From NCBI RefSeq assembly GCF_020697055.1, contig NZ_JAJFBP010000035.1:1-45549 (forward strand): DNA of 45,549 bases, given 5' to 3'. The translations under genes and the position numbers were made by a program. This document shows, in pieces, positions 1 through 7,874 of this stretch (the first letter of the stretch is position 1; each line of letters begins with the position of its first letter). The notes beneath the pieces were generated by a model, which saw nothing but the letters and a program-made list of their open reading frames with translations, was not told the DNA's origin and made no database searches. The DNA is from Panacagrimonas sp. Lineage in GTDB: Bacteria > Pseudomonadota > Gammaproteobacteria > Nevskiales > Nevskiaceae.

Positions 1-818
1 CCGCAGCGCAGCGCGATCTGCGCAAGGCTCATGTCCGATTGCTGCAGCATCTCGCGTGCTCGTGCCAGGCGGCGGCGCGTGAGATAGCGATGCGGCGAAA
101 AGCCCGTTGCATCACGAAACGCCGCCGCGAAATAGGTGCGGCTCAACGCGGCCTCGTCGGCCAGCGCCTGCAGCGACACGCCGTGCTCGATGCTGTCCTC
201 GATGCGCTCGATCACGCGCGACAGCCGCTCGCGCGACAGCAGGCTGCGACCTGGCGGCATCAGCGGTCGCGCGCCCTCGCGCAGCAGGTGCAGCGCCATC
301 ACGTTCGAGATCGAGTCGGCGTACAGCGTGCCGTGCTGACCCGGATGGCGCAGCTCGCCTTCCAGCGCTTCGATCGATGAGATCAGCAGCGGATCGCGTA
401 CGCCGCAGCGCACCTGCAGGTCGGGCGCCGCGATGGGTTCGCCGTCGCCGTTGCAGAAGAATCCGGCGCCCAGGTGCACGGAGCGTGAATGCACCTCGCC
501 GCGGATGTCCCAACCGATCCGCGTGCGCGGCGGGATGACCGTGATCAGCCCCGGATGGGTCCGTCGGTCCCAGCGACGGTCGACCCGGACCGGCACGCTC
601 GGCGCGCCGCCGATGTGGAAGATCACCACCGGTTCGTCGAACGGCTCGAACTCGGCCTCGCGGCACTCGCCGCGCCAGCCGTACAGCGCCACGTGCCTCC
701 AGCCGGCCGCGTCGCTGGACAGCTCGGGGGCGAACCCCACGGCCGAGCGGATCGCACGCCCGGAGGCGGCAAAACGCGCGGGGGGCGCCAAGGACGGCGC
801 GGACAGGACGGGCAACAT
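1..818 (-). CDS. AraC-family transcriptional regulator, C-terminus cut by window edge
   Basis: The minus-strand frame from an ATG at 818 stays open to base 1 (272 codons), so the end of the protein lies outside the window. The N-terminal part has short beta-rich stretches that could be a cupin-like sensor fold (for example VVIFHIGGAPSVPVRVD). The last 80 or so residues form the first AraC helix-turn-helix and the start of the second: LADEAALSRTYFAAAFRDAT, then FSPHRYLTRRRLARAREML. The final part of the second helix is missing. The gene is divergent from the DUF7065-like gene at 989, with 170 bp between them, so it probably controls that operon. The inducer is unknown. The family call is firm; the target is inferred. 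Confidence 0.85.
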   Translation of the reverse strand, partial: MLPVLSAPSLAPPARFAASGRAIRSAVGFAPELSSDAAGWRHVALYGWRGECREAEFEPFDEPVVIFHIGGAPSVPVRVDRRWDRRTHPGLITVIPPRTRIGWDIRGEVHSRSVHLGAGFFCNGDGEPIAAPDLQVRCGVRDPLLISSIEALEGELRHPGQHGTLYADSISNVMALHLLREGARPLMPPGRSLLSRERLSRVIERIEDSIEHGVSLQALADEAALSRTYFAAAFRDATGFSPHRYLTRRRLARAREMLQQSDMSLAQIALRC

Positions 819-988
819 GCGGTTTTCTACACCCTTCGATTTGGCCGGGGCAAGCCCGGCGCGGCGCTCTTCTTGCGCCCGGACTGCGACACGCTTCGTT
901 TCCGACAAGCCATGCACGATTTCGAAAGACGACCCGGACGCCGGGGCCTTCAATGGCCGGACCGAACGAGACCCACGAGGAGACGCCC

Positions 989-2152
989 ATGACCCCCAAT
1001 CTCGGCCGTCCGCTGCCCGCGGACGAACAGCTCAACCACCAGACCGCGAACCTGTTCAGCCGCGTCGGCGAATCCGACCTGGGCTGGACCGAGAAAATCT
1101 GGTTCGCCATTCCCAAGAAGGACGGCTCGGTCGAGATCGACTTCGGCCTGGGCAAGTACCAGAACCGTAATGTCATGGACGGCTTCGGCGGCATCTCGCG
1201 CGGCCGCCAGCAGTGGACGGTGCGCGGCTCGCGCCTGCTCTCGACCGAGCCCGCGCTGCTCGGCGTCGGCCCCTTGCAGTACGAGGTGGTCGAACCGCTC
1301 AAGAAGCTGCGGATCGCGCTGGCCGAGAACAGCACGCAGCCGGTGGCCTACGAGCTCGAGTTCACCGCGCTCAACCCGCCGTTCTGCGAGGACCGCCACC
1401 TGCAGTACGACGAGCACGGCTACCGCGCGGTGTCCGACATCGTGCGCTACCACCAGGCCGGCCAGGTCCGCGGCTGGTACTCGGTCGACGGCAAGAAGGA
1501 GGACGTCGCCGCCAAGGACTGGATCGCGTTCCGCGACCACTCCTGGGGCGTGCGCCTCGACGTCGGCGCCTCGCCCATCGACCTCAAGCCCGCGCGCGAC
1601 TGGGGCGAGAAGGAGATGGCAAAGATGGACTTCCTGCTCAACTGGTCGCCGATGTTCATGGAAAAGCCCAACGGCGAGCGTTACGAGTACCACTTCTACC
1701 TGCAGATGCGCGATCACAAGCCGTTCTACTTTTCCGGCTATCTGAACAGGCAGGACGGCACGCAGGAGCGCATCGCGCGCATTCGCCAGGACCTGAAGTA
1801 CGACAACCACACGCGACGCCTCAAGGGCGGCAAGATCCACTTCGAAATGCTCAACGGCGAGAACCGCACGATCGAGATCGAGGTGCCCGGCGAGGCGGGT
1901 TTCCACCTGGGCTGCGCGCTGTACCTGGGCCTCGACGGCAAGAAGCACGGCATGTACCGCGGCGACCTGTTCGTCGACGGCGAGAAGATCGAGGACACGC
2001 TGGATCGCAAGACGCTGGAGCGCATCCACCAGCTGCGCGATTGTCCGATCCGGATCCGCGAAGGCGATGCCACCGGCTTCGGCATCTTCGAGTCGGTGCT
2101 CGTCGGCAACTGGCCGGAGTTCGGCCTGAGCGGCGAGAACTCGTTCATTTGA
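989..2152 (+). CDS. DUF7065/DUF7064-like hypothetical protein
   Basis: This is a 387-residue protein. An upstream in-frame ATG exists at 953, but GAGGAGA at 977-983 sits five bases before the ATG at 989, so I chose 989. There is no signal peptide or membrane segment. The protein is rich in aromatic and charged residues and looks beta-rich, with stretches such as DHSWGVR and KPFYFSGYLN. I recall similar proteins annotated as DUF7064/DUF7065 next to APH-like kinases in catabolic clusters, and the next gene is such a kinase. A lipocalin-like or hydrophobic-ligand role is possible, but no catalytic motif is evident. It appears to be the first gene of the plus-strand operon running to the thiolase at 6977. 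Confidence 0.7.
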   Translation: MTPNLGRPLPADEQLNHQTANLFSRVGESDLGWTEKIWFAIPKKDGSVEIDFGLGKYQNRNVMDGFGGISRGRQQWTVRGSRLLSTEPALLGVGPLQYEVVEPLKKLRIALAENSTQPVAYELEFTALNPPFCEDRHLQYDEHGYRAVSDIVRYHQAGQVRGWYSVDGKKEDVAAKDWIAFRDHSWGVRLDVGASPIDLKPARDWGEKEMAKMDFLLNWSPMFMEKPNGERYEYHFYLQMRDHKPFYFSGYLNRQDGTQERIARIRQDLKYDNHTRRLKGGKIHFEMLNGENRTIEIEVPGEAGFHLGCALYLGLDGKKHGMYRGDLFVDGEKIEDTLDRKTLERIHQLRDCPIRIREGDATGFGIFESVLVGNWPEFGLSGENSFI

Positions 2153-2180
2153 ACGTCGCCTCACCCGGCACACCCGAGAA

Positions 2181-2303
2181 CCCCTCTCCCGCTTGCGGGA
2201 GAGGGGTTGGGGAGAGGGCGTGCGCCGGATGCAACTGCGCGTGCTTTTCCATGCGCCCTCTCCCGGCGCTTTCGCGCCACCCTCTCCCGCAAGCGGGAGA
2301 GGG
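2181..2303. repeat. Pair of palindromic intergenic repeats
   Basis: The gap between the DUF7065-like gene and the kinase holds two near-perfect hairpins. The first spans 2181-2206, with arms CCCCTCTCCCGC and GCGGGAGAGGGG around a TT loop. The second spans about 2280-2303, with the same arms around AA. They are followed or preceded by GGGGAGAGGGCG-like sequence in opposite orientation, so the pair forms a larger inverted unit. This resembles the GC-rich REP-like elements common between proteobacterial genes. In mRNA it could act as a stabiliser or attenuator inside the operon. Confidence 0.85.
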
Positions 2304-2321
2304 GATCAGGAGCTGAACTCC

Positions 2322-3302
2322 ATGGCTCGCAATCTGGATCGAATGACGCTCGGCCTTCGCGCCTGGCTCAAGGACGGGTCGAAGATCACCGGCATCGTCG
2401 CGCTCTCCACCGGGCATTCGAACGAGACCTATCTCGTCGAAGGCCTCGATCGCATCCTGCGCATGCCGCCGTCCGAGGAAGGGCTGCTGCCGCCGTACGA
2501 CATGGCGCGCCAGCACGCGATCCTCGACGCGGTGGGCAAGGCGCCCGGCGGTCCGCCCGTTCCGAAGATGTACGAGCTGTGCACCGATCCGTCGGTGATC
2601 GGCGATCCGTTCTTTCTGATGGAGAAGCTGCAGGGCGAGGCGTTCGACCACGCCGCGCCGGAGTGGATGCAGAAGGCCGGCGCGCACGTGGTGACCGGCA
2701 TGTGCTCGCAATGGGTCGGCGCGATCATCGCGCTGCATCGCATCCCGGTGTCGCGGATGCCGTCGGGATCGCGCACCGTCGAGCAGGAGATCGCGCACTG
2801 GCGCGCGGTGGCTGAGCAGGCCGAGGCCGAGACGCCGCTGATCGACCTTCTCGAAGCGCTGCGCAAACGGCCGCCGGCGACATCGGGTCCGATGACGCCG
2901 GTTCATGGCGACCCCAAGCAGGGCAACTGCCTGTGGAAAGGCCCCGAGCTGCAGGCGCTGCTCGACTGGGAGATGGCCGGTGTCGGCGAGCCGCTCACCG
3001 ATCTGGGCTACATGTTCCAGTTCTATGATCAGGGCGACGTGTCCTTCGCCAACGCCGGTTTCGAACTGCCGGGCTGGTGGCCGCGCGAGCGCGTGATCGA
3101 CCAGTGGGAACGCGTCACCGGCCGCAAGACGGTGGACCTGCGTCTCTACGAGACGCTGGCCATGTGCAAGGTCGCCGCGATCATCGCGCTGGGTTTTCAC
3201 CTGTCGCGCACCGGTCGGGCGACCGATCCGCGCTTCGCGAGCTGGGGCGCGGTGGTGCCGCTGTACGTGGGCCTGGCGCAGAAGCGCGCCGCGATGAAAT
3301 GA
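2322..3302 (+). CDS. APH-fold phosphotransferase family protein (ACAD10/11-like)
   Basis: The 326-residue protein starts at an ATG preceded by AGGAG (2308-2312). The kinase fold is shown by the Brenner motif VHGDPKQGNCLW and the metal-binding motif ALLDWEMAGVGEPLTDLGY. An N-terminal lobe contains STGHSNETYLVEG, which would be the nucleotide loop. Such proteins are usually annotated as aminoglycoside phosphotransferase. In catabolic clusters with thiolases and acyl-CoA enzymes they more likely phosphorylate a hydroxylated metabolite or hydroxyacyl-CoA, as in the ACAD10/11 pathway, than confer resistance. It lies 16 bp upstream of the biotin carrier gene, in the same operon. The substrate is unknown. 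Confidence 0.8.
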   Translation: MARNLDRMTLGLRAWLKDGSKITGIVALSTGHSNETYLVEGLDRILRMPPSEEGLLPPYDMARQHAILDAVGKAPGGPPVPKMYELCTDPSVIGDPFFLMEKLQGEAFDHAAPEWMQKAGAHVVTGMCSQWVGAIIALHRIPVSRMPSGSRTVEQEIAHWRAVAEQAEAETPLIDLLEALRKRPPATSGPMTPVHGDPKQGNCLWKGPELQALLDWEMAGVGEPLTDLGYMFQFYDQGDVSFANAGFELPGWWPRERVIDQWERVTGRKTVDLRLYETLAMCKVAAIIALGFHLSRTGRATDPRFASWGAVVPLYVGLAQKRAAMK

Positions 3303-3318
3303 GAAAGAAGGGACGACG

Positions 3319-3807
3319 ATGGCGTTGAGCGAAAAAGAAATCCTGGAGATCCTCGAGCTGTTCCAGAAGTCCGGCTGGGAGGACCTCACGCTGGAAAGCG
3401 GCGGCGTCCGGCTGAGCATCTCCAAGTCCGGCCGGGCGCCCGCATCGCCCCGTAGCCCGGGCGCAGCCCGGGGCGGCGTGATCGAATCTCCCCGGGTTTC
3501 GCCCGGGCCACGCGAGGCGGCGCCCGTCCATTCGGCGCCCACACCGAGCGTCGCCCTGGATCCACGCTGGATCGCGGTGAAGGCGCCGATGCTCGGCACG
3601 TACTACGCCGCGTCGAAGCCGGGCGCGCCGCCGTTCGTGAGCGTCGGACAGTCCGTCTCGGCGGAAGACAACGTCTGCATTCTCGAAGTGATGAAGTTGA
3701 TGAACTACGTGAAGGCCGGCACGCGCGGCACCATCGCGCACATCGCGGTGTCCAACGGCGACCTGGTCGAGTATGACCAGGCGCTGGTCTACATCGACCC
3801 GGCCTGA
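3319..3807 (+). CDS. Biotin carboxyl carrier protein
   Basis: This 162-residue protein has three parts. Residues 1-38 form an AccB-like N-terminal helix and strand (ILELFQKSGWEDLTLESGG). Residues 39-80 are a Pro/Gly/Ser linker. Residues 85-162 are a biotinyl domain, with the biotin-accepting lysine K126 in EVMKLMN. It lies 16 bp upstream of a carboxyltransferase gene, so it should carry carboxybiotin to that enzyme. The linker is unusual: residues 45-65 are encoded by a GC-rich palindromic repeat (3451-3512) that recurs between genes at 22131. No biotin carboxylase gene is present in the window. The call as a biotin carrier is secure; the exact complex is inferred. Confidence 0.9.
   Translation: MALSEKEILEILELFQKSGWEDLTLESGGVRLSISKSGRAPASPRSPGAARGGVIESPRVSPGPREAAPVHSAPTPSVALDPRWIAVKAPMLGTYYAASKPGAPPFVSVGQSVSAEDNVCILEVMKLMNYVKAGTRGTIAHIAVSNGDLVEYDQALVYIDPA
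3451..3512. repeat. Palindromic repeat inserted in-frame in the biotin carrier linker
   Basis: The sequence opens with CGTAGCCCGGGCGCAGCCCG and closes with CCCCGGGTTTCGCCCGGGC, making an imperfect inverted repeat. The same element type is intergenic at 22131-22200. Here it is read in frame as about 21 linker residues (RSPGAARGGVIESPR and on) with no stop codon. Confidence 0.75.
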
Positions 3808-3823
3808 TCTGGAGAAAACACCC

Positions 3824-5299
3824 ATGAGCCGCACGATTCGCTTCGTCGATCAGACGCTGCGCGACGGACAACAGAGCTGGTGGGGCATGCGCATGCCCTT
3901 CGCCATCTCGATGGCGCTGGCCGGCGACCTCGACAGCGCCGGTTACGACGAGCTCGACATCACGGGCTCCTCGCTGTTCGAGATCCAGGTGCGCCACTGC
4001 AAGGAGGATCCCTGGGAAAACCTGCGCAACCTGGCTGCCGCGATGCCGCGCACCAAGCTGCGTGCCGGCACGCGCTCCAACGGCATCGTCACGTTCAATC
4101 TCACACCGGACGCGGTGATGGACCTGTGGATCCAGCGCCTCGCGGCGAACGGCATCCGCGCGTTCTGGATCTACGACGGATTGTTCAACGTCGACAAGAT
4201 CGGTCGCCTGGCCAAGGTCGCCAAGGCTGCCGGATGCGACGCGGTGCCGACGATGCTGTTCTCCTCGAGCCCGTACCACACCGACGAGTACTACGCGGCA
4301 CGCGCCAAGGAACTCGCGGCGCTCGATGTTCCCGGCATCGAGATCGAGGACGCCAGCGGCGTGCTGACGCCGGATCGCACGCGCTCGCTGTGCAAGGTGG
4401 TGAAGAAGGCCATCGGCAAGAAACGGCTCGAGCTGCACTTCCACAACAACACGGGTCTGGCCCCGCTCAACTATCTCGAAGGCCTCGAGCAGGGCGCGGA
4501 CACGATCCACACGATCTGCCGACCGCTGGCCAATGGCGTCGCGCATCCGTCGACCGAGGCGATGCTGCGCAACATCGCCGCCAAGGGCTGGAGCAGCAAG
4601 GTCGATCTGTCGGTGATCGAACGGATTTCCGGGAAGCTCAAGGCGATCGCCGAGCAGGAGAACCTGCCGATCGGCCAGCCGGCCGAGTACGACCTGTTCC
4701 ACTACGAGCATCAGCTTCCCGGCGGCATGACCGGCACGCTGAAGAACCAGCTCAAAGACCGCGGCATCGAGGCGAGCCTGCCGGCGATCCTCGAGGAGAT
4801 CGCGACCATCCGCCGCGAGCTCGGCTACCCGGTGATGGCCACACCCTTCTCGCAGCTGATCGGCACGCAGGCGGTGATGAACCTGATGACGCCGGGCGAG
4901 CGTTACAAATTCGTGCCAGACGAGATCATCACCTACGTGCTCGGCCACTACGGCAAGCCGGTGGCGCCGCTGGACGAGAATGCGAAGGACCGGATTCTTT
5001 CCAACGCGCGTGCCAAGGATTTCGTGAACTGGACGCCGCCGCAGCCTTCGCTGGACGAACTGCGCAAGAGCTTCGGCGGCAACATTTCCGACGACGACCT
5101 GATCCTGCGCCTGCTGGTGCCGGAAAAGGAGATCGCGGCGATGCGCGCCGCCGGACCGCCGAAGCGCGATTACCAGATCAAGGGCGTCAAGAGCGGCGCG
5201 GTGGCGTTGATCGAGCGGCTGATGAACCAGCCGCACGGCAATCACATCGACTTCGAAAACGCCGACTTCTCGATCAGCCTGGGACGCAGCGCGGCATGA
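3824..5299 (+). CDS. Biotin-dependent carboxyltransferase (pyruvate carboxylase B / oxaloacetate decarboxylase alpha type)
   Basis: The 491-residue protein starts at an ATG after GGAG (3811-3814). It has an HMGL-like TIM barrel with FVDQTLRDGQQSWWG at residues 7-21, the metal-binding HFHNNTGLAP (H205, H207), DASGVLTP at 177-184, and DTIHTICRPLANGVAHPSTE. A conserved C-terminal carboxylase domain follows. The order matches the CT subunit of pyruvate carboxylase, oxaloacetate decarboxylase and the 5S transcarboxylase subunit. It lacks fused biotin carboxylase and biotinyl domains; the carrier is the preceding gene. Enzymes of this group use pyruvate/oxaloacetate as one partner, and the second substrate here is unknown. 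The stop codon overlaps the next start by 4 bp (ATGA). Confidence 0.85.
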   Translation: MSRTIRFVDQTLRDGQQSWWGMRMPFAISMALAGDLDSAGYDELDITGSSLFEIQVRHCKEDPWENLRNLAAAMPRTKLRAGTRSNGIVTFNLTPDAVMDLWIQRLAANGIRAFWIYDGLFNVDKIGRLAKVAKAAGCDAVPTMLFSSSPYHTDEYYAARAKELAALDVPGIEIEDASGVLTPDRTRSLCKVVKKAIGKKRLELHFHNNTGLAPLNYLEGLEQGADTIHTICRPLANGVAHPSTEAMLRNIAAKGWSSKVDLSVIERISGKLKAIAEQENLPIGQPAEYDLFHYEHQLPGGMTGTLKNQLKDRGIEASLPAILEEIATIRRELGYPVMATPFSQLIGTQAVMNLMTPGERYKFVPDEIITYVLGHYGKPVAPLDENAKDRILSNARAKDFVNWTPPQPSLDELRKSFGGNISDDDLILRLLVPEKEIAAMRAAGPPKRDYQIKGVKSGAVALIERLMNQPHGNHIDFENADFSISLGRSAA

Positions 5300-5697
5300 G
5301 CACGGGCGCATCTCCGAACAAGCGCCGCGCCGGCGAAGCGATGGGCGGCGGTTTCGTCGCCGATCCGCGGCCGCAGGTGCAAGCTGACCAGGTGCTGGGC
5401 GTTCGCTGCGCCGCCTGCGGTTATCCCAGCGCGCCGGCCGCGCCGTGGTGCCCCGTGTGCCAGTCGCGCGAACAGAAGCCCGCGAGCTTCGGGCCCGGCG
5501 GCACCGTGTGGTCGTCGACGCTGGTGCAGATCCCGGTCGGACGCTGGAAGCCGCCGTATGCGATCGCGTATGTCGATCTCGACGAGGGACCGCGCGTGCT
5601 GGCGCACCTCGCGAGTCCGGCGATCGTGAAGGCGGGGACGCGCGTGCGCATCGTCGGTGCCGACGAGGGCGGCGATCTGCTCGTGCGCGTGGCATAG
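5296..5697 (+). CDS. Zn-ribbon OB-fold (DUF35) protein, thiolase partner
   Basis: The 133-residue protein is translationally coupled (ATGA) to the carboxyltransferase gene. A rubredoxin-like zinc ribbon (CAACGYP, then PWCPVC; C-x2-C spacing in both pairs) is followed by an OB-fold of about 75 residues. DUF35 proteins form complexes with SCP2-type thiolases or aldolases and help hold the CoA substrate, as in the Ltp2-ChsH2 retro-aldolase of steroid side-chain degradation and the archaeal thiolase/HMG-CoA synthase complex. The thiolase gene 131 bp downstream is the likely partner. Residues 1-30 are polar and may be disordered. Confidence 0.88.
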   Translation: MSTGASPNKRRAGEAMGGGFVADPRPQVQADQVLGVRCAACGYPSAPAAPWCPVCQSREQKPASFGPGGTVWSSTLVQIPVGRWKPPYAIAYVDLDEGPRVLAHLASPAIVKAGTRVRIVGADEGGDLLVRVA

Positions 5698-5713
5698 GCG
5701 AACATTTCAAGCC

Positions 5714-5807
5714 GTCACCGCAAAGGCGCAAAGGAAAAGAGAGGACGCCAAGGAAAAAACAAGAAACCTTTGCGTCCTTGTTTTTCACCTTTGCGCCTAG
5801 CGGTGAC
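5714..5807. repeat. Long imperfect inverted repeat
   Basis: The arms GTCACCGCAAAGGCGCAAAG (from 5714) and CACCTTTGCGCCTAGCGGTG (to about 5806) are near-complementary. An inner pair, GGACGCCAAGG and CCTTTGCGTCC, extends the hairpin. The region is more A/T-rich than its neighbours. It fills the gap between the OB-fold gene and the thiolase and looks like a REP/MITE-type mobile repeat or an mRNA hairpin. Confidence 0.75.
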
Positions 5808-5828
5808 GTCTTTTACGAGAATCCATCC

Positions 5829-6977
5829 ATGAGCAACCGAAACGAAGTGGTGATCCGCGGCGTCGGCAGTTCCAGCTACGGACGCTTCCCGGATCGTCGC
5901 GTCGAATCCCTCGCCTGGGAGGCGATCCTCGAAGCGATGCAGGACGCCGGCGCCGACGCCGGCGAGATCGAGGCGGTGTTCGTCGGTAGCGTGTTCGGTC
6001 CGCCGGGTGTCGCGACACGCACGTTGCGCGGCATCGGCATCGGCGGCGTACCGGTGCTGACGATCGAAGCGGCCTGCGCCAGCGGCACCGCCGCGTTCCA
6101 CGAAGCCTGCGAGGCCGTCGCGCTGGGCCGCTATTCGAACGTGCTGGTGTTCGGCGTCGAGCACCTGTCGTCGTTGTTCACCAGCGGCGCGATCGTTCCC
6201 GAAGCCAGCGATGGCGAAGGCCGCGCCGGTCTTCCGCTGCCCGGCCTGTACGCGCTGCAGGCGCAGCGCTATCTCGACCAGTTCGGCGCAAGGCCCGAGC
6301 AGTTCGCCGAAGTCGCGGTGAAGAACAAGCGCAACGGCACGCGCAATCCCCGCGCGCAGCTCAAGGGTCACGCGCCGACGCTCGACGAGGTGATGTCGGC
6401 GCGGATGATCGCCGAGCCCCTAACCTTCCTGCAGTGCTGTCCGGTCAGCGACGGTGCCGCCGCGATCGTGGTCGGGCGTCCCAGGGGCGCCAAGGGCGAA
6501 GTGAAGGTGCTCGCCTCGGCGCTGGCCTCGGGCGGGCTCTGGGACCATCGCTCGACCGACTTCTGGGGCGAAGCGCCGGTGCGCCGCGCGGCGCAGGCGG
6601 TCTACGCAAAAACCGGCCTCAAGGCCTCCGACGTGGACGTGTTCGAAGTGCACGATTCGTTCACGATCGGCGAGATCCTCACGCTCGAGTCGCTCGGCCT
6701 GTGCGAGGTCGGCGAAGGCGCCGCGCTGGCGCCGAGCGGCCACACGCAGTTCGACGGTCCGCAGCCGGTCAATCCCAGCGGCGGCCTGCTCTCGCGCGGC
6801 CATCCCCTCGGCGCCACCGGCACCGCGCAGGTCGCCGAGATCGTCTGGCAGCTGCGCGGAACCGCCGGCGAGCGCCAGGTGAAGAAGGCCACGCTCGGCA
6901 TGGTAGAGACCATGGGCGGCGGCGCCGCCGGCATGGAAGGCAACGCGTCGGTGGTGGGCCTGATGACGCTGCGCTGA
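5829..6977 (+). CDS. Thiolase / SCP2-like acyl-CoA acyltransferase
   Basis: The 382-residue thiolase-fold protein starts at an ATG after a long hairpin. The nucleophilic cysteine is C83 in EAACASGTAAFHEA. The second catalytic region is EVHDSFT, the SCP2/sterol-carrier-thiolase signature, and the third is SGGLLSRGHPLGATG. With the zinc-ribbon OB-fold protein just upstream it probably forms a thiolase-DUF35 complex that cleaves a beta-ketoacyl-CoA or an aldol adduct. It ends the plus-strand operon and is convergent with the lipoprotein gene 7 bp downstream. The substrate cannot be assigned from sequence. Confidence 0.88.
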   Translation: MSNRNEVVIRGVGSSSYGRFPDRRVESLAWEAILEAMQDAGADAGEIEAVFVGSVFGPPGVATRTLRGIGIGGVPVLTIEAACASGTAAFHEACEAVALGRYSNVLVFGVEHLSSLFTSGAIVPEASDGEGRAGLPLPGLYALQAQRYLDQFGARPEQFAEVAVKNKRNGTRNPRAQLKGHAPTLDEVMSARMIAEPLTFLQCCPVSDGAAAIVVGRPRGAKGEVKVLASALASGGLWDHRSTDFWGEAPVRRAAQAVYAKTGLKASDVDVFEVHDSFTIGEILTLESLGLCEVGEGAALAPSGHTQFDGPQPVNPSGGLLSRGHPLGATGTAQVAEIVWQLRGTAGERQVKKATLGMVETMGGGAAGMEGNASVVGLMTLR

Positions 6978-6984
6978 GCGTCCG

Positions 6985-7527
6985 TCAGGGCACCGGCACC
7001 GGCACGCCGACCGGCGGCGGCGGCGACACGATCGGCATCGAAGGCGGCGTCTCGACCGCCTCGCTGCGCGCGGAGAACGCGATCGGATAGCTGCTCACGA
7101 CGAATTCGCCGGCGCCGGGCCGCGGCGGAATGCGCAGTCGCCACACCTCGGCCATCACCGCCGCGTTGAACGACGGGTCGTCGCGAAAATCCGTCGACAG
7201 CATCCGGCATTCGACCACTTCCCCCGTCGGCGCGAACGTCACCGTCACGTTGAACGCGCCCGCGTGCTGGCTGCGCCGCGCGGAGTTCGCCCGTCGGAAC
7301 GCTTCCCGACGCGCCTCGAACGCTTTTTCCACCTCGTCGAGCGACCGTGCCGGCGCCGCCGCGGCGGGCGCGGTCGCGGCGACCGCTTTGGTGGCCGTAC
7401 CGCTCTGGCTCACGACCGGTGCGTGCTCGTCGGCATCCTGCTGCTTTTTCTCGTCGCCCGAACCGGCGCAGGCTCCCAGCAGAAGGGCCATCCAGCAGAA
7501 GGCGAGTGCAATGGTCGATCGTCGCAT
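6985..7527 (-). CDS. Lipoprotein with TonB/AgmX-like C-terminal domain
   Basis: The 180-residue protein starts at the ATG at 7527. A hydrophobic signal ends in the lipobox LLGAC, making C20 the lipidated cysteine. A charged Ala-rich spacer follows. The C-terminal domain (AFNVTVTFAPTGEVVECRML, then AAVMAEVWRLRIPPR) resembles TonB C-terminal and AgmX/PglI domains, in which GxV is followed by a short helix. The tail is rich in proline (PSMPIVSPPPPVGVPVPVP). This suggests an envelope protein that contacts a partner rather than an enzyme. It has no obvious functional link to the neighbouring catabolic genes. Confidence 0.7.
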   Translation of the reverse strand: MRRSTIALAFCWMALLLGACAGSGDEKKQQDADEHAPVVSQSGTATKAVAATAPAAAAPARSLDEVEKAFEARREAFRRANSARRSQHAGAFNVTVTFAPTGEVVECRMLSTDFRDDPSFNAAVMAEVWRLRIPPRPGAGEFVVSSYPIAFSARSEAVETPPSMPIVSPPPPVGVPVPVP

Positions 7528-7613
7528 CACGCGATGGTAGACAAACCCGCCGGCGGCGTCCGCGGGCATGGCCGTTGCTCACCGTACGACGCACTCACGA
7601 GGGGAACGCCGAC

Positions 7614-7874
7614 ATGAAGAACCTGACCGCCGCCGTGCTGTTGTCGGGACTCACGTTCGTGTCGTTGTCGAGCGCGGAGAGCCGCGCGCCCGCGGCAGAG
7701 GGACCCCACGGCGCTTCAGACCAGCGCGAGGAACCGGCGCCGGCCGGGACGACGCACACCCGTGCTCACCAGAGCAGCGACCACGCCATGTACAGCGTGT
7801 CGACGTGCGGCTGCACTTTTTCGGTTGCGCCGGGGAACACCGCCGATGGACCTTCGTATTCGGCGCGCGTATAG
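7614..7874 (+). CDS. Small secreted hypothetical protein (tentative)
   Basis: An 86-codon frame begins with ATG after GAGGGGA (about 7599-7605). The N-terminus MKNLTAAVLLSGLTFVSLSS reads as a signal peptide, followed by a hydrophilic segment rich in Ala, Glu and His. Its last third runs antisense through the 3' end of the porin gene (from 7766), which argues against a real C-terminus as drawn. I recognise no family. Either a short secreted protein or a chance frame behind a good ribosome site is possible. Confidence 0.3.
   Translation: MKNLTAAVLLSGLTFVSLSSAESRAPAAEGPHGASDQREEPAPAGTTHTRAHQSSDHAMYSVSTCGCTFSVAPGNTADGPSYSARV

Noticed and set aside
2181..2303. CRISPR array
   Set aside because: There are only two palindromic units in opposite orientation, with no regular spacers. 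No array was found anywhere in the window.
2322..3302. Aminoglycoside resistance gene
   Set aside because: The protein has the APH fold, but its setting among CoA-dependent genes and ACAD10/11-like pattern favour a metabolic kinase.
3386..5788. Open frame of 800 codons on the minus strand
   Set aside because: It is antisense to three well-supported genes (biotin carrier, carboxyltransferase, OB-fold) and is rich in Arg and Ala, as expected of a shadow in GC-rich DNA.
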